NCBI GenBank assembly: GCA_019055375.1
Contig: JAHQIW010002093.1
Location: forward strand, 124,001 to 188,000
From: Parelaphostrongylus tenuis
Lineage: Eukaryota; Nematoda; Chromadorea; Rhabditida; Metastrongylidae
Direction of reading: 5' to 3'
DNA length: 64,000 nucleotides
The notes under the pieces are model-generated. The model saw only the letters and a list, made by a program, of their open reading frames with translations, was not told the origin of the DNA and made no database searches. Shown in pieces: positions 34,986 through 44,946 of the stretch; the first letter of the stretch is position 1; every line of letters begins with the position of its first letter. A program made the position numbers and the translations under genes.

Positions 34986-35904
34986 GTTTCGCATTTGCCT
35001 TTGTTTCCAAGAATGCTATGCAAAATTTTTTTCGCGAATCTGTGCACTTAACACTACTCCACACGTAAAGATACGTTCCATAATCTCCCGATTAACAAGC
35101 TGAAGATTTACCCTATCAAGTAGATCCCATTAAAAATAATAAAGGTAAGTAGAGTTGGAATAACAAATAACAAAATTGCAAGGATCAAATTCAAATTAGA
35201 AGTAGATATAGGCAAAACAAACAAGGAAAGTGGAGTAGCACAGTTAGAGGGAAAAAATTAATATTACGAAAGAGACTGATGAAGGGAAACAGAGACCTAC
35301 AGAACATAATGAATTGAAATATCGAAGAAAAGAGGGTTTAAAAGCAAAAGAGTTAGATAAAGGAGACGAGCACCATATGGAGGAAAAAAAATTCAGCGTC
35401 AAGGTATAAAGACTTGTCAGTCAAGCTGATCACTTCTATAGAATCTTTGATTCATGACATTGAGAGATTACTAGCATCTGAGTGGGAGAGCCAAGTATGT
35501 AAGAGGGAATGCTTGAGAACCGTCTAAGCATTCACGTGGAGTTCGATCTGCATTCTATTGTGTTAAACAGCACAAATAAGTATTCATAAGATTTAATACA
35601 TTACCAAACACTGAAGTCTAAAATTCCAAAATATAACATTTTTTCAAATGACATAACAGTAATTCACAGATGCAGATAATGGTAACATGGCACCGGTATG
35701 GGTGTGACATAAATTCGACTCACAACTACAATCGAAGGTTGTGTATATCACCCAGCATCCTCGGATTTAGAATTTTAACATCATAACACTGCCATACGAG
35801 CGGTAAAATAAGATTATATAAACTCTTATAGATTATCTAGACAAAACATATTGCCGAAAACTCTTATAGGAAAATACTATGCATCAACAAAAGGTAAACA
35901 TTGT
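34986..35904. other. No gene recognised; 3' flank of bca-1-like gene
   Basis: AT-rich DNA downstream of the carbonic anhydrase stop. No clear AATAAA within about 50 bases of the stop. Confidence 0.35.
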
Positions 35905-38900
35905 CTAAGCCTTGTTCTCGTCAACCTCTTTCTTGAGTAAATCGACAGAATCCTCGTCGATCATCACAAACTTACGACGTGGCTTACTGAACAGATACAT
36001 CTCACCGGTATAAATATCAAACCACATGGCATGTAAGTAGACCGTGCTCTTTTCCAGATGCTCCTAAACACCTTGGCTTCAATTCAGTTGTCTCATGTAC
36101 CTTTCCTTACAGATAATGAAGATAGCAACTTCTTTGGGTGTGACCCATTTTTGTGTTCTTAGGTTCAATTGATCCTTTCATTATTATCTGAGCCAACTTG
36201 TCATGTGATCTGGTAAGGGCTCTTGTACAGCCCAATAAACGTGATTCGTCCCTACACACTCGTCAGTCGGGCAGAACCCGTCGTCTTTCGATATTTTGGG
36301 TTCATTTGAAAGCTCGTCTTCTCCCGCGTTGATTGGTATATAATTTATCTACTTCTTTCAGATTGGAGTTAACAAGGAAGCAATAGGATGTTGATGATAC
36401 ACGAATGGCTGTTGGGTTTAAATGAAACGGTGGCAAGCGAACGCATCAATCTGGCTAGGGGCGAAGACACAGTTGGCAAAAGTACGACGTACAGGTGGTT
36501 CAAAAAGGTGCATAAATAAAAGACGGGCTTTCAAATGCGCCCAGAAACACGAAATATGGCCGACATCCAAAAAAGTTACAACATTTCCTTAGAACGTTTT
36601 CCCCAACCTATTACTTGAAGTACTTAGTCACACACTGAGAAGAAAATCTAATCACACAGTCAGTCTTCTACTATAATTCAGATTGGTACGAAATCCATGT
36701 CATGTCGTCAACCCGAACGTCGATTTGAACGACACACGGGAATGGTTGCAAGTATGGCGCTTCATCTTGTTCTACTGTCACCATCTGAGATCAAATCCAG
36801 AACCAGTTAGATTTCCCAGGCCAAAATACAACGTACCGCGATGAATCCATGACTTGCGATGTTTTCAAGTTGTTGTAATGTGTTGATTTGTGAAAGCTTA
36901 TCCTCAACACCCAGCTTATCCTCGCAGTCAATTAGTGCTTCAAAGCTGAAACGATGCAGACAATGATTTTTGCCGCCATAGTATCAAATGAAATAAAAAC
37001 ATGGGCAGTAAAACCTTTAACAAAAACAATTGAAAACATTTTGATATCTAAAAATTTCTCAGAACTCACTTAAATGCCCCATTTTCTGAGATAAACTTCA
37101 ATGGCTTCGCTGATTTATCCTTTAGGCGTTCCTCGAGTCTCTTCAGCGAAGTGAAACCATGACGACGTAACCAATGGTCCATTGGGGAGAGAGGATCGAA
37201 CGATTTCGGAGATCTATGGATGTTGTACAGCGTATTAATTGCCTTAAGCAATATGACGGATATTGCTTATGTAAAGGAAAACAAAGTAACCCAACTGAAC
37301 AGAAAAAAGTCAAATCACAGGACCTACGATCTATTAACCTCCACAGTAAAGGAAAATTTGATAACTTTTTAAGCAGATTTGAGGTTGTTGATGCAGGACT
37401 TATCGAATATAACTCAATACGATAAAATTGCTGACGCTTCGGTGGCATCAACCTCTTCAGAGTTCGCAAAAACGAAATTGACTCGCAATCTCTTCAGTCA
37501 CATAATTTGCGACCTCAGCAGAAAAGCGTAATAAAGAAAACTTGATTCACACAATTTTCTGGTACCGGTACTTAAATGAGCAAATTGAGAGCCACTTTGA
37601 CCTCTCCGGGCTCTGAAAAAGGCGATACCACCTAGACACCCGTAATTATTTTATTTTACCCGGTGGTATTTGAAAAATCCTGACATCGGAAACCTCGTAT
37701 TTGCTCATCAAAAACACTGAAGATTAATCTTCCCTGTTCAGTTCGAGACACAATTAATGCGTGCTTTATAACTTACCTTGCAATCTGAATGACCACATAC
37801 GATTACATGATTGATATGGCCTCGTTTAACGGCTAATTCAAGAGCTGCTGGCTCGGTTGTTACTGATACTTCAAAGCCAGACGAACCTGATGTAAGGAAC
37901 ATCAAGCATTCATCACGAAGCATCCCATGAGAAAGCTCAGATCTAGATTCAGTACACTAATCAACCTGGAGGCGAGGTAAGACAGTGGGTAGAAATTCTC
38001 AGGACCGATTTAGAGCAAGGCACTGATTCAATCCCCTCCCCGACACTCTTACGCCTTAACCCACCTACCTACATGAACTCAACGATAATCGTCTCAACCA
38101 CAACTACACAACATTCATGAAGATGACAAAATCATCAGGCAGCAGCCGAAGCAACACGCGAACTTTCGAAGACCTTCGCGGAGGATGGATGCGAGGAAAC
38201 TAGTCAAAAGTTCGGGATACACACAGTAAAGTGTGATAACAGTCTACGCAAATTAACCTTTCGACATCCGCAGACCCAAAATCAACTACAACACACAATA
38301 TTACAGCGCTCAACCGTCTGAAATGTAAGCTCCAGAGTGTTCTTAGCAGGAAATCATTTTTATTTGACCGCCTATTGTGGTGTTATGAGGCTTTCAATTA
38401 ACCCAATGATGTAGAGTGGTGTGCAAAAACGTTTGCGTCAGCCGGGATTTGAACCCAGATCTTACTCTTTCCGGGAGCACGTGCTAAACCGTTGACGTTT
38501 TTCCGAGAGCACGTGCTAAACAAGCGAGCGTCGGTGGTGCAACGGTTTAACACATGCTCCCGGAAAAAGTAAGATCTGGGTTCAAATCCCGGCTGACGCA
38601 AACGTTTTTGCACACCACTTTACATCATTGGGTTTGTTCTTAGTAGTGTTGCTGGAGCATCCATATCGTTACGCACGCGACGCCTCGGCGGCGAGGAGTC
38701 CGCGGTAAACAAAGCCTCGTCTTACCGTCTATCGAGAAGAAGATTGCTGGTTTGATTCCCTACGAAGACGCTTCGTTGTAGTTTTTTTGATGCTATCTTT
38801 GTGGTGTCGATTAGTAGCGGTAGGGTTCTTGTATAACGTAATTTTCACAGCAAAAAAACTCAGTTGTCTAACATTTCAGTACTTTAATACAAAATGATAG

Positions 38901-40719
38901 AAAACGTAGATCAATGGAGTGACGACGCATATCCAACTTTTTTCCGATCTTACTGATAATATGGTAGTTTTTAATGTAACTCAGTTCGCAGTGAGAACTT
39001 GTCTATGTGATGTACTTGTTTGTTTTCAGTTCAATATGTCCTTTGAGACAGCTCCTTGTACTTCTTGAATAAACGATGGCAAATAAATAAAGTTCATTGA
39101 TTGCTTGTGCTACGGTACTACTACATGGTATACGGTATGAAGCGATGGGTCTGTGATTTGAGCATACTGTACTGAAAACAAAAAGTAACATTAAAAAGCC
39201 ACAGTGAAGTTTGTGATAGGGGACAGAACCAGCAACCTTGTTCCTGATGGACGGCAGAACGAAGCACTGATCAATGCGAACTGCTCTCCCTCGAGCGATG
39301 TGGAAGATCCGACGACACTACTAGGAACAATATGGAGCATAATTCCAGATGACTGGGCGGTGTACTGTTGTGTGTCGTAGTTCGGGCTAGGTTCTCGCAA
39401 GTCAAGGGTTAAACGAGATAAATTAATAAATTGCCTTACCATAGTTGTTAGCATGCGGTATCATGTTGCCAGAGTTCCGCACGACAAACATATCTCCAAC
39501 TTGACTTGAAGTAAATCTGAAACTGTTTGCGAAGTCATTTAGCGTTCCCCAGACCGGGTACAAATCTCTACCTAAATTACAACTGTATTAATAGGAAAAT
39601 CACTATCACCAGCATACAGATAAGATACCCGTGCAACAAAACCATCAACATCACCTCGCTGGAAGCATTCGGGAATCCATGCACGTGAAAAACACTGCTG
39701 TAGGATTTGGATTGTCACGAATATGTTCGAATTGTTTCACCTGACAACACATGACGCAAAGCTTATACGATAAGAAACCAATATAGATTAGTGAAGTCTT
39801 TGAGGGGGTTTTTTGTTCATTAAATCGTCGACGCGAAAACAGACAATGTCGACGGCAATAGCCAATGAATATAATCACGAGGAAAAAAGAAGTTCTATGA
39901 TTACTAGCACGATATCTCTATCCCTGTAATCTGAACACTTCGCACGGCACGGTACATATTGTACCACGCCGCGCGGCGTCGCTCCTCGCTCACTTACTGT
40001 AATGGTGGCGTCGTATTTAAGGCGAAACTGTGTTCGCGCGCGCGTATTAGGCATAGTCGAAAAGTCGATCACGCCGCCTGACGCGCGAGAACAACATGAC
40101 GCCCGTCCTGTCAAGCTCCCGTCACCCATAGATTAAACAGAACTGAACTCAAACCTTATCATCCTTATCATGTCTATTCTTGCTTACTCTGTAATCATCC
40201 CTCTGGTCTTACTTTAATCTATTGATCTCTCTTAACGATCAATGGAAAAAAAACAATAATTAATTGATCGATATCGTATCGCTGGTGATTTGTGATTGTT
40301 GTTAACATCCGTCCTTTAATGAGCAATCATGATGCAACTAAGAAGTATAATGAGGCAAAATTCTTTACTTCAAATGAAATTTACATTGGAAATTTTTTGC
40401 CTGACATAATTTGGATATTTTACACGATCTATGTTCTCTACCAAGATCTTTTTTCTTAACTTGCAGGCATACGACCAGATATTTGACGATAGAAAAAAGA
40501 CTTAAATTGAAATCAAAGACTGAATTAAATCAAAAAGGTAAGTTGTTCACGTACAAAACAGTGTCAAATTCATTACTCACCGAATAGAAAGCTATTAAGA
40601 AAATGAAATAGCTAGAATGTTATGAGATACTGCAAACGATCAAATAAACGTACCAAATCCTTTCTGACTGTTTTCCGAAAGCGAAGTACACCTTCGAGAA
40701 CCTTATTTAGGCCAGGCAT
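35905..40719 (-). CDS. bca-1: Beta-carbonic anhydrase (complete, seven exons)
   Basis: Zinc enzyme interconverting CO2 and bicarbonate. Exons on the minus strand: 40719-40654, 39740-39655, 39516-39440, 37886-37777, 37242-37070, 36945-36837, 36063-35905; every phase fits and the product is 259 residues, normal for animal beta-CAs. Reads MPGLNKVLEGVLRFRKTVRK, then TAVFFTCMDSRMLPARFTSS (Cys and Asp/Arg of CxDSR), VGDMFVVRNSGNMIPHANNY, EPAALELAVKRG, VIVCGHSDCK (His and Cys zinc ligands), SPMDHWLRRHGF and the C-terminal strand VYLHAMWFDIYTGEMYLFS. An acceptor CTTTCAG two bases before the ATG suggests SL trans-splicing. No signal or mitochondrial presequence is obvious. Introns hold mariner, tRNA-like and hammerhead fragments. 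Symbol chosen by resemblance to C. elegans bca-1 or bca-2, which I cannot separate. Confidence 0.93.
36180..36285 (-). repeat. Hammerhead-family element, truncated copy E3
   Basis: Carries the family's end sequence (revcomp of gagccaacttgtcatgtgat) and a decayed hammerhead (36230-36272, minus): GCCCGA, CTGACGA, GT...AC stem II, GAAT for GAAA, then ttattgggc. Its break abuts mariner copy D3 directly, inside the last bca-1 intron. Confidence 0.55.
36286..36608 (+). mobile_element. Rearranged mariner derivative, copy D3 (two inverted 5' ends)
   Basis: Starts inside the 5' region shared with D1 and D2 (tttgaaagctcgtcttctcc), carries the N-terminal coding part (MLMIHEWLLG-like, then TTYRWFKK), skips to 13 bases of 3' sequence (gtgcataaataaa), then runs into an inverted copy of the 5' end that closes with gttttccccaacc next to TA. 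No catalytic region. Confidence 0.7.
36671..36784 (-). CDS. Possible alternative terminal exon of the bca-1-like gene
   Basis: Behind a good acceptor (tttgatctcag) an open frame reads MVTVEQDEAPYLQPFPCVVQ then DVRVDDMTWISYQSEL and stops. In phase with exon 6 (..SHGFIA) it would replace the conserved C-terminal strand with 37 residues. The family alignment prefers direct joining of exon 6 to exon 7, so this would be an alternative or cryptic exon, or unrelated. Confidence 0.3.
   Translation of the reverse strand: MVTVEQDEAPYLQPFPCVVQIDVRVDDMTWISYQSEL
37968..38060 (+). repeat. tRNA-like repeat
   Basis: gaggcgaggtaagacagtgg head and actgattcaatcccc B-box-like block, with ggtagaaattctcagg between. 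Intron of bca-1-like gene. Confidence 0.4.
38120..38240 (+). repeat. Dispersed repeat R3, copy 1
   Basis: cagccgaagcaacacgcgaa ... cttcgcggaggatggatgcg aggaaac aligns with 55748-55860 in the same orientation. Confidence 0.45.
38401..38633. repeat. Palindrome of two inverted tRNA-like sequences
   Basis: Arms of about 95 bp (about 95 percent identical) both begin acccaatgatgtaaagtggt outward and include a complete tRNA-like unit. The right unit, 38528-38600 plus strand, is 73 nt: acceptor GCGTCGG/CTGACGC (7 pairs, one G-U), T arm CTGGG-TTCAAAT-CCCGG, D stem GTG/CAC, but a weak anticodon stem and C rather than T at position 33 (anticodon slot GGA). Probably a tRNA-derived repeat, not a working gene. 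Confidence 0.65.
38660..38770 (+). repeat. tRNA-like repeat
   Basis: ggcggcgaggagtccgcggt head and attgctggtttgattcccta B-box-like block; acceptor-like ends gacgcct and gaagacgc are loosely complementary. Confidence 0.35.
39940..40125. other. GC/CpG-rich island in first intron of bca-1-like gene
   Basis: Local CG-rich DNA (accacgccgcgcggcgtcgc, gttcgcgcgcgcgtattag, acgccgcctgacgcgcgaga) within AT-rich flanks. The minus-strand 84-codon ORF is a by-product. Could be regulatory or an insertion; nothing decides. Confidence 0.4.
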
Positions 40720-40726
40720 GACTGAA
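40720..40726 (-). promoter_or_regulatory. Putative SL trans-splice acceptor of the bca-1-like gene
   Basis: Minus strand ctttcag immediately followed by TC and the ATG. The nematode acceptor consensus this close to a start codon is the usual mark of spliced-leader addition. Confidence 0.55.
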
Positions 40727-42317
40727 AGGTAGGATTACAACTTTCAATTTCCTGTTTTTTAGTCTTTTTAAACCACTAAAACAATTTTTCTCACACCTGA
40801 TGGCTCGCCGAATGGTTACACTAATATTGATTGAGCATAAAAAAAGCACTAAGATATTCAAACAAATCCATGTGTCGCTACAGTGAGAAATCTACTCGAG
40901 ATAGTGATTGTAGCTAATATAACGAAAAGTTTTATAATGAGAAGAAAAAATGTAAGATAAGATAAAAAACAATGTAAAACAGTCGGAGGACCGATTCTCG
41001 CTTAACCTTGACATGTTAAATGGAAAGTGAAAGATGGAAAGAATACTTTTATGATGATTATTTTCAAAAATAATCTTTTTTTGTTGGATGAACCAACAGC
41101 ATAAAGTTGATAGGAAATATTATAAATATAGTGAAAAAATTATTATACTATAGTATTGCAAATGAATGAATGTGTTGCAATTATTTTGAATCGAACATAT
41201 GAATATAAGCAGAAATGATAAATATAAAAGAAAATACATTTACAAAATATCAAGGTATTGTAGTTGTATGATAATAATAAAGAAATTTTTATAACAAACT
41301 ACGATTTCGAACGAACTTCAGAAGAAAGGGAATCGATGAAAAGATGATATTCATAGGAACACAGCCACGTATGGACAAAATCGGCAATACCGAGAACAAT
41401 ATAATCTATTTCGTTACGAAAGACATAACAAACAAAAACTCACACTGAAGTGGTTTGTGTGAATTATTTGTAGAACAACTTCTACCTATGGGAACTTCAA
41501 CGATGCTACTACAAAAATAGAACTACAAAACAACAACTATGAAAAACTGGGAAAAAATCAAGTATAAATATTGTAAAAATAAAGATTAAATGAACAGATC
41601 TAATAAAAACTTAACATGGTTGATAGTCAATAAATCAAAAATTGTAAACAGGAGGCATAGAACTACTATAAGTTCATGCTTCGGCTTCCCATTTGATGAA
41701 AATCTCGAAGAACTATAAATCAACTAGGCCATCATCGTGAAGAATATTGATGTGCCCAAAGAATTTTCCTAGCACTACCAGCGGCGATACGTTCAATATT
41801 CTAATACATGATGTTCCTTCCACGTCTTGGTTATGGGCATGGGTATGATGTTTCGCCTCGCCAGTATCACCATAGAACTGAGTACTTCATTCATTGTTTA
41901 GGCAAAAATTCAGCAAGATAACCTCAGCAGTGCTTACTTTATTGATAATCGGGTTGTGATGAAAATATTACATATTATTATTCAGAGCTTCCAATAAGCA
42001 AGTTTTTCACCGATACTTTCTTACAGAATCATGATCGTTTGAGATTGAGACTGAATCATCATCCCGATAGGAAATAAGAAGAGGAGATATTAAATTCGTT
42101 CCGCGTAGAGTTCTTATAGAAATGGATCAAACAGGTGAAAATTTGGATTTTATGAAGAAAAAATAATGCTCATTTTTTTCTTCGATACATTTGTCCTTAT
42201 TACTTTTATCAATTCAAGTTTTTCGTCCACAATTCTGAAGCGGTTTTTTCTGAAGGTAGAGCACACCGACACATCATTGAGCTTTGATAAACAAACTCTT
42301 TTAACATTCGTGCATCT
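40727..42317. other. AT-rich upstream region of the bca-1-like gene; no gene seen
   Basis: Very AT-rich, few ORFs. Would hold the promoter of the minus-strand carbonic anhydrase; no specific site recognised. Confidence 0.4.
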
Positions 42318-42372
42318 TACCATTATTTGAGCCAACATGTCATGTGATCTGTTACTTGCTTATACTTATAGA

Positions 42373-42416
42373 GCCCGATACACGTGCTTCGACCTTTACG
42401 GTCTCAGCAGTCGGGC
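42373..42416 (-). ncRNA. Hammerhead ribozyme, left arm (core mutated)
   Basis: Minus strand: stem I GCCCGA/TCGGGC perfect, stem II GACC-GTAAA-GGTC perfect, helix III-type CACGTGTA, but core CTGCTGA (A6 to C) and GAAG for GAAA. Compensated stems with a broken core imply descent from an active ribozyme. Confidence 0.65.
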
Positions 42417-42709
42417 AGTACCTTTCGTCTTCAGCCATTCCTCTCGTGTCGCTCAGTCCCCTATATTAAGAGTAGGCGACGACGAAATAATATTTACGAG
42501 ATATGCTGAAATTTAGGTGTGGTCTTTAGAAAAAACTCGAAATGAAAGGTATGATATACTAACAATACCAGCCAAGAGTAATCGAGTGTACAACACTGTG
42601 TGTTCGGTGATAATTTCACCTGACATACACTGTAAAATGTTCGTCGTCACCTACTCTTAGTATAAGGTACTGAACGCCCCGAGAGGATTGGCTGAAGACG
42701 AAGGGTACC

Positions 42710-42753
42710 GCCCAACTGATGAGACCGCCAAGGTCGAAACACGTGTATCGGGC
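42710..42753 (+). ncRNA. Hammerhead ribozyme with intact core
   Basis: Plus strand: stem I GCCCAA / TCGGGC (five pairs, one A-C mismatch), CTGATGA at 42716-42722, stem II GACC-GCCAA-GGTC (42723-42735), GAAA at 42736-42739, self-complementary ACACGTGT as a very short helix III, then GTA with predicted cleavage after A42747. Short helix III is typical of retrotransposon and satellite hammerheads, which cleave best in dimeric RNA. All core bases are present. Confidence 0.75.
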
Positions 42754-43494
42754 TCTATAAGCCAGCCCATTCGACAGACCACATGACATGCTGGCTCAAA
42801 TAATAAATACTAGATTTCGTGCTAGCTTTTACTGCTCAAATTACTTCTCAGAAACCACTTAAATTGCTCGTTATTTACTGTCATAAGTCTTAACATTCCT
42901 ATAACATCTAGGAAGATGATCGTACACCACACTTTGATCAACAGATTGTTCTCACTTGCTCGTTTTACCTCGACAGCTCCGTTTCAAAATCTTTTCGAAA
43001 ACCACTTTCAATAGCACATTCATTCTGTACTTGTACAAATTATGACAATCCTGAGTGTTGACTATTCTTAGCAAAATGCAGGCCCTTATCATTTCCACTG
43101 AAACTCATGAAAATCAGATTGAATGTAATAAAATAGTGTTTTAGCAGACAATATATTCAACCATTATTCTCGCGGAAGCACTTATGTGTACATCTCATGG
43201 CTCAAGAATCTGAATGTTGTAGAAAGTAGCATTCTGCAACAAATTTCTAGCCTTCAAACCCATATATATGTCCTGCCAGAAACTCCGTAGTCAGAGTCCA
43301 ACGTTACTATCACGCTATCCTACGTCCGTACCTCTCTTTGTCATTAAATCTCCTATGAATAAATCTGTCTTCAAGGACTGTGTTCTATGTCCCACACGTC
43401 GGTCATTCGAACATTCCCAGCAATGTAAGCGACCCGACATAGAGATTTTTTTTCGAAATTAAGCACTGTTGGGTAGCATTTCAGCGGTACTGTT

Positions 43495-43895
43495 CCTCAT
43501 CTCGTAAGTCGTCGCTGATGAATAATTGCTTACCTCAATTAACTCAGTCTCAAAGGAACAATAAAGAAAAACCTTCGTTTGAGAAGTATTCTAAGATGCT
43601 CATCTCTTAAGATGTCATTAATGCTGAAAAAATTCTACCTCACTGAGCTAAATTCATTCCGAGCGGCCATTATGAAAGAAAAATGGTCTCAAGTTGTACG
43701 CTAGTGGCCCATCTCGTATGACGTCATTGCTAGAAAACAACCCTCACCTTAATGAACTCATTCACAATAGACCAAGTTCAAAGAAAACTACCCCATCGAT
43801 ACTCATCTCGTACGACGTCATTGCGTGGAAAACCCTTTACCTCATAAGAACCCAATTCCGAGGCATTGTTTGCTGGCCGTTTAGACGTTCAACTT
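43495..43895 (+). repeat. Tandem repeat, about 103-bp unit, four copies
   Basis: Units start near 43496, 43597, 43708 and 43801 with ctcatctcgtaygacgtcat, followed by a ttacctca..aactca block about 45 bases later. Diverged but in register. Confidence 0.65.
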
Positions 43896-44094
43896 CATTA
43901 TGATATATCCTTAAAACCTGTGGGCATTAGTCTTAGTGGAGTCAAGTCGATTCCGATATTATATATTCGAGTTGTCTAGCAGAACACCACATTTAGAAGT
44001 AAGAAGTCAGCAATCCAAATTATGATAAAAGTCATGTGGTACTTGTCTCCTATCCGTACCCATTTTCAGCCTTTGGTAAAAGAACGTTTCGCAC

Positions 44095-44330
44095 TTTTCT
44101 AGAGTCCTTATAGTCATTGGATAGTTTGAATCTAGAGAATTTGAACGATATCGTTATTTTTAAAGCAGCCGAATTAATAAACTGTAACAATAAAAATAAA
44201 ACCATGTTTCACCATCAAGCATTTTCTGCTGGACAAAGCTTTCCCTTAGACTTTTAGCAATCACTCGGTAATTTGAATCTCAGCAATCTTAGAGGTAAAC
44301 TTGGTTTTTCAAGAAGAAAAATCTTTACGC
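44095..44330 (+). repeat. Satellite S1 units
   Basis: tagtcattggatagtttgaa and caatcactcggtaatttgaa about 165 bases apart, with aaaaccatgtttcaccatca and ttttctgctggaca between, as in the 14-15.7 kb array. Confidence 0.5.
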
Positions 44331-44946
44331 TATTACACGGGAAATAATATTTCATTTCACACACAAAGAGCATTCCTCGTTCTGCTGCGTTATAGGAATT
44401 TCGCAACATTGACATCAATCCAACGCGCTTTTGCAACATCACACACACGCTAGGCGACAAGAAATGCGCCCCAAAAAGAGGTCCTTTTCGGACACTACGC
44501 GAACCATTAAAATCGTCGAGATTTTTACTTTTGGATGGTTGCTGAAAGTCTATAAGAAAAATCGGTTCTCCAAGTGTGGAACATATTTATATTCCATTGA
44601 TAGAACGCAAAAAAAGTTTTTTTCTAACAGGTGTACCGATGAGGTTTTTCGAAATCGATTTATTGAATGACTAGTAGAACGCTAGAAGAAGCCTTATCCC
44701 AAGAGGTTGAAAATTAGTGCACATAGGGAACAGTGCCGTCATTTATAACACAAAAAAGTGATGAAAAAGACAAGTGGGAAAAAAACTAGAGAAGAAATCA
44801 AATTTTTCTATCCAAAAAAATTGACAGAACAAATTCATTTATAAAGTGATTAGTAAGCGAAGGTGAATAACTCATTTCACGGTAATAATTAACTTTGAAT
44901 TGACCGACCTATAGCAAAAAAATTGCTAACAAAAAATTGATTATCT
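44331..44946. other. No gene recognised
   Basis: AT-rich with short ORFs only; possibly more decayed S1 units. Confidence 0.3.

Larger units (their letters stand above)
42318..42812. repeat. Hammerhead-family element, inverted pair E1
   Basis: Left arm (42318-42480, minus) and right arm (about 42645-42812, plus) are inverted copies: both contain cgtcgtc.cctactcttagta, a hammerhead and the end catgacatg.tggctcaaata. The right half extends left to about 42500 (atatgctgaaatttaggtgt), i.e. a near-complete plus unit aligned with 44947-45232. The whole folds back on itself. Confidence 0.75.

Noticed and set aside
35275..35310. Hammerhead candidate at ctgatgaagggaaacag
   Set aside because: CUGAUGA and GAAAC are present but there is no room for stem II and no stem I pairing.
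38528..38600. Functional tRNA gene
   Set aside because: Cloverleaf folds, but C at position 33, weak anticodon stem and an inverted duplicate point to a tRNA-derived repeat.
43495..43895. CRISPR-like array from regularly spaced motifs
   Set aside because: Units are diverged along their whole length, without short identical repeats and unique spacers; a eukaryotic tandem repeat explains it.
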